A stretch of 64,000 nucleotides of DNA from Morganella morganii (lineage in GTDB: Bacteria > Pseudomonadota > Gammaproteobacteria > Enterobacterales > Enterobacteriaceae): assembly GCF_019243775.1 (NCBI RefSeq), contig NZ_CP069157.1, positions 1,922,001-1,986,000 of the forward strand, in the 5' to 3' direction. Position numbers and translations under genes: made by a program. Shown here in pieces: positions 51,920 to 61,378 of this stretch (position 1 is its first letter; each line of letters starts with the position of its first letter). The notes beneath the pieces were generated by a model, which did not search any database, was not told where the DNA came from, and saw only the letters and a list, made by a program, of their open reading frames with translations.

Positions 51920-52801
51920 ATGGCTGATTTAGATGATATCCGTGACGGCAAAGACTTCGGGCTTAATACGCCGCAAAAAAACACCCTTTATACCCTCAAA
52001 GGCTGCGGTTCGCTGGATTGGGGTATGCAGTCGCGTCTGGCCCGTATTTTTAATCCGCAGGATAATAAAACGGTCATGCTGGCCTTTGACCACGGCTATT
52101 TCCAGGGGCCGACCACCGGCCTTGAGCGGATTGATATTAATATCGCCCCGCTTTTTGAGCATACCGATGTCCTGATGTGTACCCGCGGGATCCTGCGTGC
52201 CCAGGTGCCGGTCACGACCAACAAACCGGTGGTGCTGCGGGCATCCGGTGCTAACTCCATCCTGACCGAACTCTCCAACGAAGCGGTTGCGGTGGCAATG
52301 GATGATGCGGTACGCCTGAATGTGGCGGCGGTTGCGGCTCAGGTCTATATCGGTACTGAGCATGAACACCAGTCCATCAAAAACATCATCAAAATGGTGG
52401 ATGCGGGGATGCGTGTCGGTATGCCGGTAATGGCAGTGACCGGGGTGGGTAAAGATATGGCGCGTGATCAGCGTTATTTCTCACTCGCCAGCCGTATTGC
52501 TGCAGAAATGGGCGCTAATATCATCAAAACCTACTTTGTTGAGGAAGGTTTTGAGCGCATCACCGCCGGTTGTCCGGTACCGATTGTCATTGCAGGCGGT
52601 AAAAAACTGCCGGAAAACGAAGCTCTCGACATGTGTTTCCGCGCCATTGACCAGGGCGCATCCGGGGTGGATATGGGCCGGAATATTTTCCAGTCCGAAA
52701 ACCCGGTTGCCATGATGAAAGCGATCCGTGCCGTTGTGCATGGCGGTGAGAGTGCAGCACAGGCTTATCAGCTGTTCCTGAGCGAAAAGAACAAGGGGTA
52801 A
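51920..52801 (+). CDS. lsrF: 3-hydroxy-2,4-pentadione 5-phosphate thiolase LsrF
   Basis: LsrF is a class I aldolase-like enzyme that transfers an acetyl group from the phospho-AI-2 breakdown product to CoA. The 293-residue product has [13 protein letters not shown] near residue 55 and the Schiff-base region [12 protein letters not shown] near residue 200. The start follows AGGGGAGAA. lsrG follows within three bases. Confidence 0.96.
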   Translation: MADLDDIRDGKDFGLNTPQKNTLYTLKGCGSLDWGMQSRLARIFNPQDNKTVMLAFDHGYFQGPTTGLERIDINIAPLFEHTDVLMCTRGILRAQVPVTTNKPVVLRASGANSILTELSNEAVAVAMDDAVRLNVAAVAAQVYIGTEHEHQSIKNIIKMVDAGMRVGMPVMAVTGVGKDMARDQRYFSLASRIAAEMGANIIKTYFVEEGFERITAGCPVPIVIAGGKKLPENEALDMCFRAIDQGASGVDMGRNIFQSENPVAMMKAIRAVVHGGESAAQAYQLFLSEKNKG

Positions 52802-52804
52802 ATT

Positions 52805-53104
52805 TTGAACGTAACATTAGTGGAAATTAATGTGAAACCCGGCAAAGTGGATGAATTTATTGCCGTTTTTCGTGAAAACCATCTGGGATCGATAAAAGAG
52901 CCCGGTAACCTGCGTTTTGATGTGTTACAGGACCCGGAAGTGGAAACCCGCTTTTATATCTATGAAGCCTATGCCGATGATGCAGCCGTGGCGGCACATA
53001 AGAAAACCCCGCACTATTTACAGTGCGTGGAAAAGCTGGAAGACCTGATGACCGGCCCGCGTAAGAAAACTGTCTTTATCGGGCTGATGCCGGAAGTGAA
53101 ATAA
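52805..53104 (+). CDS. lsrG: (4S)-4-hydroxy-5-phosphooxypentane-2,3-dione isomerase LsrG
   Basis: LsrG isomerises phospho-AI-2 as the first step of its degradation, turning off the signal. The 99-residue ABM-domain protein opens [20 protein letters not shown]. It starts with TTG at 52805, placed after AAGGGG, and no ATG is available nearby. It is the last gene of lsrACDBFG; lsrE and tam are absent. Confidence 0.95.
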   Translation: MNVTLVEINVKPGKVDEFIAVFRENHLGSIKEPGNLRFDVLQDPEVETRFYIYEAYADDAAVAAHKKTPHYLQCVEKLEDLMTGPRKKTVFIGLMPEVK

Positions 53105-53126
53105 GCATATCCTGTTTGATCTGTTA

Positions 53127-53155
53127 AGTGACCGCACAATGGCGGTCACTTTTTT
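53127..53155 (+). terminator. Terminator of the lsr operon
   Basis: The stem AGTGACCGC/GCGGTCACT with a 6-base loop is followed by a T run, 22 bases after lsrG. Confidence 0.92.
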
Positions 53156-53288
53156 GTATTGATTATTCATTGTTTCATTTTTATGGATGATTATTTATCT
53201 TATTTTTTTATTTTTCCCGAAAAATCGGATTAATAAAATATAATACGCATGTTCATAATTGCACTCAAAAATAACAAGCATGTATTTT

Positions 53289-53580
53289 TTAATCTATCTC
53301 ATATTTTCCTTCTGACATAAAATCGGGCTCAATCCATTTTGGTCCTTTCATATAAAGGCCGCCTTTCTCTCCTCCGCACATTATTTTTTCTTCATTCAGA
53401 AGCCGGTGCGTTTCGCGGAGAATCATAATATTACACGACTCATATTTATCCGGGCCATTATGACGATAAAAAAAAACGATCTATTGCCGGGTAAATAAGA
53501 CCACTTTCACGCCTGGCAACCAGAAACAGGATAACATCTTCCATCGATTCATTTTTTACCATTTCATTGTAATCAATCAT
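53289..53580 (-). pseudogene. Small immunity-like gene frameshifted at a nine-A run
   Basis: On the minus strand a frame opens at 53580 (MIDYNEMVKNESMEDVILF) and breaks at a run of nine A on the plus strand (53468-53476). Removing one base restores a 96-residue protein that ends KWIEPDFMSEGKYEID at 53289. The restored middle reads RHNGPDKYESCNIMILRE. The size, acidic character and tandem partner (next entry) resemble immunity genes of polymorphic toxin loci, but I do not recognise the family and no toxin gene is seen. Confidence 0.55.
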
Positions 53581-53646
53581 TTTACATATTTTTCTCTCAT
53601 AATAAAATCTGACTCAATCCATTCATCTCCTCTTCTGAACGCCATT
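53581..53646 (-). pseudogene. C-terminal fragment of a tandem paralogue
   Basis: Just upstream of the frameshifted gene a frame encodes RRGDEWIESDFIMREKYVK followed by a stop at 53581. It resembles the last 19 residues of the downstream gene (KGPKWIEPDFMSEGKYEID): W, I, E, D and F align. This suggests an earlier tandem duplication whose 5' part has been lost. Confidence 0.45.
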
Positions 53647-53916
53647 CACAATGAATATGCTGTATCAGCTATATCATACATATTATCAGCAGCATTACTT
53701 TAAAATCTGCCTGCAGGTGATTTTATCTGGTGATTCTTTTCCGGACAATACTGAAATGCGTTACTCTGACTTTCTAAAACTGTTGTTTCGGCGAATATCA
53801 TTAAGAGAATTTCAGAATAAATAATGCAGATTGTCTGTTTGTCTGGTTGCCTGAACGGAATAACTCCCTTACCATCGAAATAAATGAATCTGAATTTATA
53901 GCTTTCCGGAGAAATC

Positions 53917-54774
53917 GTGAAAAAACTCACAGTAACCTGCTCAGTTCTGCCTTTGGCGCTGTTTTCCGCTGTTTTCGCCCTGCCATCCTATGCCGCAGAA
54001 ACTGACTGCCAGCCGATGTCTGAACAAACCCGGCTCAATCATATGAGGATGATGGGGCTTTCTTACCTGAACGGACCGGTAAAATCATCCTCCATGGTCA
54101 CCGACAGCGATCAGCAGGACAGCGATGTCAGGATATTTTCTGCCAGTAATGTGACACTGTCACCCTGCGGACAGATCACTCACTATGATTTCATCCGCAG
54201 AAGTATGCAATACGGCATGACCTTTGATATACAGGTAGCCGGAGCGGAAACCGCTGATGCCATCAGTATGGAATACCGTTTTTCCTCAGACGAAGTCGGC
54301 CGGAAAAAAGAGCGCCCGACCATCAGCCGGATTATCCTGCTCAAAGATGCACAACAGGTGATTACCGGCTACCGGACAGAAAATTTTATTGAGGGCAACA
54401 GCACTATCCTGACCGAAAACGGCGCTGTAGAATACCGCGATGGCAATATACATTCTGTAGTGATAGACGGCGAAGTTCTCGCCAAACCCTACAGTATGAA
54501 CTTTGAATATGACAGTGCCGGCCGGGTAACCCGTATTTACACCACGCCGACCCTTCTCAGTAATTACCATTTTACCTACAATGAGAAAGGCGGCCTGGAT
54601 AAAGGAACAGAAAGAACGGAGTCGATCGGGATCGTCACCGGTAATGATATTCAGTGTACAGAATGGGATACCTATCAAAACTGTACCGCAGGGCTCTGGC
54701 TCCGACATATTAACGGTGAACCGGCCGGTGAAGTACCTTTCCGTACCACTTATGAGTATTACAGTGATAAATAA
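53917..54774 (+). CDS. Secreted protein of unknown function, possibly YnfC-like
   Basis: The 285-residue product has a signal peptide (about 26 residues, ending SYA). The mature part has four or five cysteines and YD-repeat-like strands (YDSAGRVTRIYTT, YNEKGGLDKGTE). The opening LNGPVKSSSMVTDSDQQ and the general pattern recall the E. coli lipoprotein YnfC, but there is no lipobox and the likeness is weak. It lies between the degraded small-gene region and msrQ (convergent). I infer only that it is exported. Confidence 0.7.
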   Translation: MKKLTVTCSVLPLALFSAVFALPSYAAETDCQPMSEQTRLNHMRMMGLSYLNGPVKSSSMVTDSDQQDSDVRIFSASNVTLSPCGQITHYDFIRRSMQYGMTFDIQVAGAETADAISMEYRFSSDEVGRKKERPTISRIILLKDAQQVITGYRTENFIEGNSTILTENGAVEYRDGNIHSVVIDGEVLAKPYSMNFEYDSAGRVTRIYTTPTLLSNYHFTYNEKGGLDKGTERTESIGIVTGNDIQCTEWDTYQNCTAGLWLRHINGEPAGEVPFRTTYEYYSDK

Positions 54775-54801
54775 CAGCAGAAGACAATCAGCATAATCGT
54801 A

Positions 54802-55416
54802 TTACCCGATTTTATCGGGTAATACTTGTTCTTTACTTCGCTGCTGCCGGCGATGACAGTACGCCAGAATAACCAGTACCAGATAAATGGCCGGTTCCGG
54901 TGTATCTGTCTTCGCTGCTAAAATATAGTGCGTAATAACAATAAACAACAACGGATACAGCAAATTATGAATTCGTTTCCACCACCGGCCTGATAAGTTG
55001 CGTATCCGGTCAGACGACGTCACTGCCATCAGGCACAAAATTAACCAGCCAGCCACACCGAGATTAAGATAAAAACGGGAAAGTATCTCACTGAAAAAGA
55101 GTGCCGTATTTTCTGCACCTATTTCAAGAAAAAAATAGCTGGCCAGATGCAGCGTTGCCCAGAAAAAACACCATAATCCGAGTAATTTTCTCACCTGATA
55201 TAAACTGTTCAGCTTAAAATAAAAAGCAATCACCGGTATCACTGTGATAATAATAACTAAACGAAGTGCCGTAATACCGGTGAAATGCTGAATGTCTTTT
55301 GCGGGATCTGCCCCCAGTACCCCGTAACTAACAGCATAAATAAGCCATACCAGTGGCAATACTGCCGTCAGATGAAAAAAAAGTTTAACCACCGGGTAAC
55401 GGAATAATTTCATCAT
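54802..55416 (-). CDS. msrQ: MsrQ, haem-binding membrane subunit for MsrP
   Basis: MsrQ is a haem b inner-membrane protein that passes electrons from the quinone pool to MsrP. The 204-residue product has about six helices and conserved histidines in WATLHLASYF and in the LLFIVITHYIL helix. It overlaps the msrP stop by one base. Confidence 0.94.
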   Translation of the reverse strand: MMKLFRYPVVKLFFHLTAVLPLVWLIYAVSYGVLGADPAKDIQHFTGITALRLVIIITVIPVIAFYFKLNSLYQVRKLLGLWCFFWATLHLASYFFLEIGAENTALFFSEILSRFYLNLGVAGWLILCLMAVTSSDRIRNLSGRWWKRIHNLLYPLLFIVITHYILAAKTDTPEPAIYLVLVILAYCHRRQQRSKEQVLPDKIG

Positions 55417-56420
55417 CAGAAATATCTCCGCAAATCCATTCCTTTATATAATTCTGCCACGTCTTCTGCATACCCGTTAAACAGTAATGTCGGCTGCCGT
55501 GTTGTCCGGCCTAACCCTCCGGAGCCGATAAAACGTTCTGTAGCCTGTGACCAGCGCGGATGATCAACCTGCGGGTTTACATTGGCATAAAACCCATATT
55601 CACGGGGTGCTGAAAGATTCCATGTGGTCGGCGGCTCAGATTCTGTCAGGCGAATTTTAACAATGGATTTTATGCCTTTAAAACCATATTTCCACGGTAC
55701 CACCAGCCGGACAGGTGCTCCATTTTGTTTCGGCAGTTCTTTTCCGTAAACACCGGTTGCCATCAGTGTCAGAGGGTGAAGTGCTTCATCCAGGCGCAAC
55801 CCCTCAATATACGGATACTGAAGCCCGCCTCCGGTAAAACGGCTCTTTTGACCGGGCATTTGTTCCGGGGCGTACACCGTTTCAAAAGCAACATATTTCG
55901 CTTTGCTGTTCGGTTCCGCTGATAATAATAAATCTCTCAGAGGAAAACCGACCCACGGAATAACCATTGACCATGCTTCCACACAGCGCATTCGGTAAAT
56001 ACGCTCTTCAGCCTGAAATTTATGACGGATCTCATCGGCATTTAATACCAGAGGCCGGTTAACTTCCCCCTCAACTGTCAGTGTCCATTCATCCGTTTTC
56101 AGGGTATGTGCGTTTTCAGCCGGGTCCGATTTATTCAGGCCGAATTCATAGAAATTATTGTAACCAGTCACCTTATCCTCCGGCGTTAATGCCAGGCCGG
56201 ACTGATACTTTTCAGGTTTTGTATAACTGAGGTCTTTTAAGATTGTCTCCGGAACGCCGGGCTTATCATCGCCGGAAAACCACGAAAACAGACCGGCGCT
56301 GACTGACGGGCTGACCATTAATCCGGCCGTACCGGCACCTAATAACTTAAGCAGATTCCTGCGTTTCATCATAAAAACGGATTCCGGCGTAATCTCAGAC
56401 GATCGTATTATTTTTTTCAT
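55416..56420 (-). CDS. msrP: MsrP, periplasmic protein-methionine-sulfoxide reductase
   Basis: MsrP is a molybdopterin enzyme that repairs oxidised methionines in periplasmic proteins, for example after hypochlorite stress. The 334-residue precursor has a Tat signal with RR at 20-21 ([13 protein letters not shown]). The molybdenum ligand C146 lies in [10 protein letters not shown]. It is cotranscribed with msrQ and lies downstream of the hprRS genes, with an HprR-box-like palindrome in its promoter region. Confidence 0.96.
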   Translation of the reverse strand: MKKIIRSSEITPESVFMMKRRNLLKLLGAGTAGLMVSPSVSAGLFSWFSGDDKPGVPETILKDLSYTKPEKYQSGLALTPEDKVTGYNNFYEFGLNKSDPAENAHTLKTDEWTLTVEGEVNRPLVLNADEIRHKFQAEERIYRMRCVEAWSMVIPWVGFPLRDLLLSAEPNSKAKYVAFETVYAPEQMPGQKSRFTGGGLQYPYIEGLRLDEALHPLTLMATGVYGKELPKQNGAPVRLVVPWKYGFKGIKSIVKIRLTESEPPTTWNLSAPREYGFYANVNPQVDHPRWSQATERFIGSGGLGRTTRQPTLLFNGYAEDVAELYKGMDLRRYF

Positions 56421-56504
56421 GATGAGTCCCTGTATTCAGCAATCACGGTGATAACATTCCGGAACTGTTATACCGCATAATCTGAATTTAAAGCTGACAG
56501 GACG

Positions 56505-56520
56505 ATGACAAATTTGTCAT
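56505..56520. promoter_or_regulatory. HprR-box-like palindrome upstream of msrPQ
   Basis: ATGACAAATTTGTCAT is a perfect 16-base palindrome. With its flanks it matches about 14 of 18 positions of the reported E. coli HprR/CusR box CATTACAAAATTGTAATG. It lies 85-100 bases upstream of msrP and overlaps the last codon region of hprS. Confidence 0.6.
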
Positions 56521-57893
56521 GAAAGGGGATGAGTATCCGGAAAAATTAAGGTTACCGTGTTATATGACCCGGTACGTTCAAATCTGACCTCACCTGAATG
56601 CAATTCTGTTATTGCCTGAACAATCGATAAGCCCAGCCCGCTTCCTTCTGACGTTCTCGCATTATCTCCGCGCCAAAAGCGGGTAAAGACCTGTTCACTG
56701 TTTGCAACAACATCACCTTTGTTCATCACTGAAATGACGGTGCTGCCATGATTATTTTCTGCACCGGCAATAACCTCCGTATTTTCATATGAATATTTAA
56801 CCGCATTTGACACAACATTAACCATAATCTGCATCAGCAATACTTTGTCTGCTGATACCGTCACATCCGATATTTTATTAACCAGCCGGATATTTTTCTC
56901 ATCGGCATAAAATGCCAGTAACTCATAAATATCCTCAACCAGCTCAGAAACAACGATGGTTTCCCGCTTCAGATTAATATTTTTATTCTCTGCTCTGGCG
57001 ATAAACAGAATATTTTGTATTATTTTTGCCAATTTATCCAGCTCTTCTGTATTGCTGGCGATAATCGCTTCATACTCATCCGCAGTGCGCGTTTTTTGTA
57101 ATGTGATTTCATTCTGAATTTTAATGGCATTAATGGGTGTTCTTAATTCATGCGCTAAATCATCCGCAAGTTGTGTCAGCCGGACAAAATCATTTTTCAG
57201 CCGTGAGCGCATGATATTCAATGAATCACCCAAACTTTTCAGTTCATCCGGTAAGCGGCTGATATCCACCGTCTGTCCCAGAGAGTGCAGATCTGTTTTC
57301 GCGGTGATCCGGCTGAGATGCGTAATATCCTGCAATCCCCGGCGGATAAGCCATATACTGAAGACGACCATCAGAAGAATAGCAATAACGGAAACAATCA
57401 GACTTTGCTGTAAATATCCGCGTAAAACACTGCTGCGATCAACCGAACGCTTTGCCAGAGTGACATATAATTTACCTTCAGGAGCCTGAATCTCAAAATT
57501 AACCACGGAAACCGGCATGTTATCATCCGTATTCTGGTATGAGATTAAAGGCGTTTCCTGATTATCCGGATAATTAAGTTTGTCCCGGGTATTCAGGGTT
57601 ATCTCCGGGTTGGTATCCACAATAACGTGATTATCAGCATCTGCTATCTTAATAACATCCTGCCGCATATCCATCATCCGCCGGAAATAAACAGGTAACG
57701 ATTTAATATCAATACCACTGACTATCAGTTTAGCCAGTTGGTCGGCACGGTTAATCAGGATGTCATCATCTTTTGAGGCAAGTTCATTTTTCAGAGAGTG
57801 ATAAAGGATCAGTGTGACAAAACCTGCGTTTGCCACCATCAGCAACATAAATAATGATACAATTTTAAATCTCAGTGAACGTATTTTCATCAT
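56517..57893 (-). CDS. hprS: HprS, sensor histidine kinase
   Basis: HprS is the membrane kinase of the two-component system that responds to H2O2 and hypochlorite through periplasmic residues. The 458-residue product has two helices (about 10-32 and 165-185) around a periplasmic domain, a HAMP segment, the phospho-acceptor motif ADDLAHELRTPINAIK and the ATPase boxes NVVSNAVKYS and GSGLGLSIVQ. It overlaps hprR by four bases. The sequence is also close to CusS; the msrPQ context favours HprS. Confidence 0.88.
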   Translation of the reverse strand: MMKIRSLRFKIVSLFMLLMVANAGFVTLILYHSLKNELASKDDDILINRADQLAKLIVSGIDIKSLPVYFRRMMDMRQDVIKIADADNHVIVDTNPEITLNTRDKLNYPDNQETPLISYQNTDDNMPVSVVNFEIQAPEGKLYVTLAKRSVDRSSVLRGYLQQSLIVSVIAILLMVVFSIWLIRRGLQDITHLSRITAKTDLHSLGQTVDISRLPDELKSLGDSLNIMRSRLKNDFVRLTQLADDLAHELRTPINAIKIQNEITLQKTRTADEYEAIIASNTEELDKLAKIIQNILFIARAENKNINLKRETIVVSELVEDIYELLAFYADEKNIRLVNKISDVTVSADKVLLMQIMVNVVSNAVKYSYENTEVIAGAENNHGSTVISVMNKGDVVANSEQVFTRFWRGDNARTSEGSGLGLSIVQAITELHSGEVRFERTGSYNTVTLIFPDTHPLS

Positions 57894-58558
57894 TCCGATC
57901 CGTTCAGGCGGTATCCCATACCACGGACAGTTTCAATTAATTTACGATCATGATCGTCATCTATTTTTTTTCTGAGCCGCCGGACAGCCACATCGACAAT
58001 ATTGGTATCACTCTCAAAATCCATTCCCCACACCTCACAGGCAATCAGTGTTCTGGGCAGGATCTCCCCTGAATGCAGCGCAAAAAAAAGCAACAGTGAA
58101 TATTCCTGACGTGTCAGCGATATTTTCACGCCTCCCCGCTGTACATCATGACGGGTCAGATCAATGCTGAGATCGGCGATCTCAATCACTTTGGAAGCTG
58201 GTTGAGAAGTACGCAGCTGATTCCGGACTCTCGCCAGTAATTCGGAAAATGAAAACGGTTTAACCAGATAATCATTCGCGCCCAGTTCCAGTCCTTTTAC
58301 CCGGTCAGCAACTGCATCCCTGGCTGTCAGACAAATAACCGGTACCATTTTGGCGGTTCTCAATATTCTCAGCACTTCCCAGCCATCCATACCGGGCAAC
58401 ATAATATCGAGAATAACCAGCCGGTAATTGTTCTCCAGAGCAAGATACAACCCGTCTCTGCCATCTGCCGTGATATCAACAATAAATCCGGCTTCCTCTA
58501 ATCCCTTTTTAACCCAGCTGCCGGTCTTTTCATGATCTTCAATCAGTAATATTTTCAT
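57890..58558 (-). CDS. hprR: HprR, response regulator
   Basis: HprR is an OmpR-type regulator that activates msrPQ and its own genes. The start at 58558 (MKILLIEDHEKTGSWVKKGL) gives 222 residues and removes a 12-residue extension. The phospho-acceptor D51 lies in LVILDIMLPGMDGW and the lysine in YLVKPFSF. The winged-helix DNA-binding domain ends RGMGYRLN. Context with msrPQ supports hprR over cusR. Confidence 0.88.
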   Translation of the reverse strand: MKILLIEDHEKTGSWVKKGLEEAGFIVDITADGRDGLYLALENNYRLVILDIMLPGMDGWEVLRILRTAKMVPVICLTARDAVADRVKGLELGANDYLVKPFSFSELLARVRNQLRTSQPASKVIEIADLSIDLTRHDVQRGGVKISLTRQEYSLLLFFALHSGEILPRTLIACEVWGMDFESDTNIVDVAVRRLRKKIDDDHDRKLIETVRGMGYRLNGSE

Positions 58559-58616
58559 TTTTATAATCCGGAATTTTACCTGTACATCCTGCATCAGTGT
58601 ATTTTAATTCCGGACA

Positions 58617-58653
58617 TAAAAAAACAGCAGACAACTCCGGGTTGTCTGCTGTT
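58617..58653 (-). terminator. Terminator of mdtJI
   Basis: A 13-bp stem AACAGCAGACAAC/GTTGTCTGCTGTT with a 5-base loop is followed on the minus strand by about seven T. It lies just after the mdtI stop and may also be bidirectional. Confidence 0.92.
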
Positions 58654-58670
58654 TTTCTGTGACGCAATGA

Positions 58671-59003
58671 TCAGGCAAACTTAATCATCACCATACCCAG
58701 CAGAAGCAGAATAATCCCGCTCCAGCCTTTGTAATTGAGGCGCTGGTTAAACAGGATCCAGCCTGCAGCCACTGTTGCCACAATACCGAATGCTCCCCAC
58801 AATGCATACGCAACGGAAAGCTCGATACCGCGGACTGCCAGTGCCAGACAACTGAATGCCCCCAATACCGCCAGCAGCGATAAAATACCCAGCCACAGAC
58901 GTTTAAAGCCGTTTGACATTTTCAGCAGGATATTCGCCAGAATCTCCAGTACCACGGCCAGCAGTAAAAATGCACCGTGCCACCATTCAAATGTCGATAA
59001 CAT
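58671..59003 (-). CDS. mdtI: Spermidine exporter subunit MdtI (SMR family)
   Basis: MdtI with MdtJ forms an inner-membrane heterodimer that exports spermidine. The 110-residue product has four helices and matches E. coli MdtI (109), with the membrane glutamate in [12 protein letters not shown] and [12 protein letters not shown]. It follows mdtJ by one base. Confidence 0.95.
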   Translation of the reverse strand: MLSTFEWWHGAFLLLAVVLEILANILLKMSNGFKRLWLGILSLLAVLGAFSCLALAVRGIELSVAYALWGAFGIVATVAAGWILFNQRLNYKGWSGIILLLLGMVMIKFA

Positions 59004-59004
59004 A

Positions 59005-59394
59005 TTACGCCCCTTTCAGCATCTCATTCAGTGGCGCACGAACCGGTTTGGCAGCAGGCTGCTTTTTCTGCACTTTTTTGGTGCCGTATTTAATCAGGGT
59101 GATACCCGCGATTAACAGTGCCAGACCGCCCAGTTTCAGCGGTGACAGCGATTCATGGAACCACATCACACTAAACGTGGTGATGATCAGGATCCCGATC
59201 CCTTCCCACAGCGCATAAGCCACCCCGAGGGCCACTTTTTTCACTGCCATGGATAATAAAATATAAGAAGAGGCAATCATGATATACATCACAATCATCC
59301 CCGCACTGCCGCCGGAGACACTCGCGTATTTCATCGACAATGTACCGATCACCTCGGTAATAATGGCTAAGCCTAAAAACATCCAGTAAATCAT
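59005..59394 (-). CDS. mdtJ: Spermidine exporter subunit MdtJ (SMR family)
   Basis: MdtJ pairs with MdtI for spermidine export. The start at 59394 follows AGGAG and gives 129 residues with four helices and a Lys/Pro-rich tail ([13 protein letters not shown]) slightly longer than in E. coli. A hairpin sits just upstream of the ribosome site and a leader ORF lies further upstream, indicating polyamine-dependent control. Confidence 0.95.
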   Translation of the reverse strand: MIYWMFLGLAIITEVIGTLSMKYASVSGGSAGMIVMYIMIASSYILLSMAVKKVALGVAYALWEGIGILIITTFSVMWFHESLSPLKLGGLALLIAGITLIKYGTKKVQKKQPAAKPVRAPLNEMLKGA

Positions 59395-59425
59395 AGTTAT
59401 TTCTCCTGATGGACAACGCATACAG

Positions 59426-59457
59426 GTTCACGGCGCAAAACAGACTGTTTGCGTGAA
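59426..59457 (-). promoter_or_regulatory. Hairpin in the mdtJ leader
   Basis: GTTCACG...CGTGAAC with an inner CAAACAG/CTGTTTTG stem forms a strong hairpin 17 bases before the mdtJ ribosome site. It could control translation or termination in the leader. Confidence 0.5.
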
Positions 59458-59549
59458 CGGGTGCGTTTATCGCGAAACGAAAACGTTAAATGTAACGATG
59501 TGACCAAAAACGCAGGCGCGTTTGGTTCGTCAGACGAAAAGAGAAATAG

Positions 59550-59654
59550 CTATAACTCGCCGTACCAGTAGTGTTCGCTTGATACGATAGCGGAAAGGAA
59601 AAGTACATGGGTAGAACGTCGGATTTTAATCCTGCTACTACTGTCGCTTTGCAT
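59550..59654 (-). CDS. mdtU: Leader ORF upstream of mdtJI, probable mdtU
   Basis: A 34-codon ORF lies on the minus strand from ATG 59654 to TAG 59550, about 155 bases upstream of mdtJ. It encodes a basic first half (SSSRIKIRRSTHVL) and an aromatic end (SSEHYWYGEL). E. coli mdtJI is preceded by a leader ORF, mdtU, that senses spermidine by ribosome stalling. Position, size and basic/aromatic composition fit that role. The RRSTH motif also resembles RRTTH in the ornithine-sensing leader SpeFL. The ribosome site is weak, and I have not aligned it to E. coli mdtU. Confidence 0.7.
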   Translation of the reverse strand: MQSDSSSRIKIRRSTHVLFLSAIVSSEHYWYGEL

Positions 59655-59810
59655 GATGTCTTATTCTTTTGTCTGTCCCCGGACAGGGTGACAACAATGA
59701 AAGAATCCTCCGGTTATTAATATTCATATTATTTTTAGCACAAGTAACACAGTTCAGCAATGCTGCGGTGAATTATTTTTCAGTAAATAATTTTATTTTT
59801 TAGACAGTTA

Positions 59811-59847
59811 TAAAAAATGACCACCTTCTTATTCAGAAGATGGTCAT
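59811..59847 (-). terminator. Terminator of zwf
   Basis: On the minus strand ATGACCA...TGGTCAT with an inner CTTCT/GAAG stem is followed by TTTTTTA. It lies 56 bases after the zwf stop. Confidence 0.82.
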
Positions 59848-59902
59848 AATTACGCAAATATTGAACCGGTTAACTACCTTTACTGATACCGCAGATGGAT
59901 AA

Positions 59903-61378
59903 TTATTCCACTTCGTTCCAGGCATGACCGTCACGGGCCATCATGGCGATAGAGGCTATCGGCCCCCAACTGCCTGCCTGATACGGTTTTGGCGGTTCAT
60001 TATCCATTGCCCAGGCGTGCATAATAGAATCCACCCACTTCCAGGCTTCCTCCACTTCATCACGGCGGACAAACAGTGCCTGAATACCGCGCATAGCTTC
60101 CAGCAGCAGGCGTTCATACGCATCCGCAATATGTGTCTGGTTGAACGTTTCCGAGAAACTCAGATCCAGCTTGGTGGTTTGCAGACGGTGTTTATGATCC
60201 AGCCCCGGTGCTTTGTTCAGCACTTCAATATCAATACCTTCGTCCGGCTGCAGACGGATAGTCAGTTTATTCGGCGGCAGATGCTGATAGGTTTCATTGA
60301 AAATATTCAGGGACGGCTGTTTGAAATAGACCACCACTTCCGAACATTTTGACGGCATCCGTTTTCCGGTACGCAGATAGAACGGCACACCGGACCAGCG
60401 CCAGTCGTCGATATCCGCGCGGATAGCGACAAAGGTTTCGGTCTGGCTGACGGTATTCGCGCCCTCTTCATCCAGATAACCCGGTACTTTTTCGCCGTGA
60501 ACAAACCCGGCGGTATATTGCCCGCGTACGGTTTTTTCACGGACATTCGTGATATCAATGGTCCGCAGTGAGCGCAGCACCTTCACTTTCTCATCACGGA
60601 TACGGTCACTGGTCAGGTCATCCGGCGGTGACATGGCAATCATAGTCAGAATTTGCAGCAGATGGCTCTGCACCATGTCACGCATCTGCCCGGCTTTATC
60701 AAAGTAACCCCAGCGCCCTTCAATCCCCACTTCTTCCGCCACCGTGATCTGGACGTGGTCGATGGTACGGTTATCCCAGTTATTCACAAACAGGGAATTG
60801 GCAAAACGCAGCGCCAGCAGGTTCAGTACCGTTTCTTTGCCGAGATAATGGTCGATGCGGTAAATCTGGCTCTCTTTAAAATATTTCGCTACTTCGGTAT
60901 TGATCGCCTGTGATGAGGCCAGATCATTACCCAGTGGTTTTTCCATCACCACACGGCTCGGTTCTTTATTCAGATGCGCTTCACCCAGCCCTTTGCACAT
61001 GGCGCTGAACGTGCCCGGCGGCATCGCGAAATAGTAAACAGCAGTATTTTTGTTTTCCGCAATAATATTGGCGAGGCTTTTGAAATGAGAGGTCTCATTC
61101 ACATCGAGATTACAAAACAGCAGACGGGCACTGAATCGTTCCCAGAGCACCGGATCCAGTTGCTCGTTGAGGAAGGTATTGAACGCATCCTCAACAAATT
61201 TCTGATACTCCTCACGGGACCAGTCCGCACGGCCTGCCCCGATAATCCGCGTTTCCGGATGAATATTACCGGCTTTTTCCAGCTGATATAAAGACGGGAG
61301 TAACTTGCGGCGTGCGAGGTCGCCTTTGGTACCGAAAATGACTAAATCACAGGCGGGAACCGTTGCTGTCAGCGCCAT
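59903..61378 (-). CDS. zwf: Glucose-6-phosphate dehydrogenase
   Basis: Zwf oxidises glucose 6-phosphate with NADP+, the entry step of the oxidative pentose phosphate pathway. The start at 61378 follows AGGAGAGG and gives 491 residues, as in E. coli; the longer ORF upstream covers the leader. The coenzyme motif is GTKGDLARRKL (about 16-26), and RIDHYLGKE is the substrate-binding signature. It is divergent from hexR with HexR-box-like sites between them. Confidence 0.97.
   Translation of the reverse strand: MALTATVPACDLVIFGTKGDLARRKLLPSLYQLEKAGNIHPETRIIGAGRADWSREEYQKFVEDAFNTFLNEQLDPVLWERFSARLLFCNLDVNETSHFKSLANIIAENKNTAVYYFAMPPGTFSAMCKGLGEAHLNKEPSRVVMEKPLGNDLASSQAINTEVAKYFKESQIYRIDHYLGKETVLNLLALRFANSLFVNNWDNRTIDHVQITVAEEVGIEGRWGYFDKAGQMRDMVQSHLLQILTMIAMSPPDDLTSDRIRDEKVKVLRSLRTIDITNVREKTVRGQYTAGFVHGEKVPGYLDEEGANTVSQTETFVAIRADIDDWRWSGVPFYLRTGKRMPSKCSEVVVYFKQPSLNIFNETYQHLPPNKLTIRLQPDEGIDIEVLNKAPGLDHKHRLQTTKLDLSFSETFNQTHIADAYERLLLEAMRGIQALFVRRDEVEEAWKWVDSIMHAWAMDNEPPKPYQAGSWGPIASIAMMARDGHAWNEVE

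Noticed and set aside
53700-53930. 76-codon ORF on the minus strand overlapping the secreted-protein promoter
   Set aside because: No ribosome site, overlaps the promoter and start of the plus-strand gene, and composition looks random.
57890-58558. cusR/cusS assignment of the two-component system
   Set aside because: No copper efflux genes are nearby, whereas msrPQ follow directly with an HprR-like palindrome.
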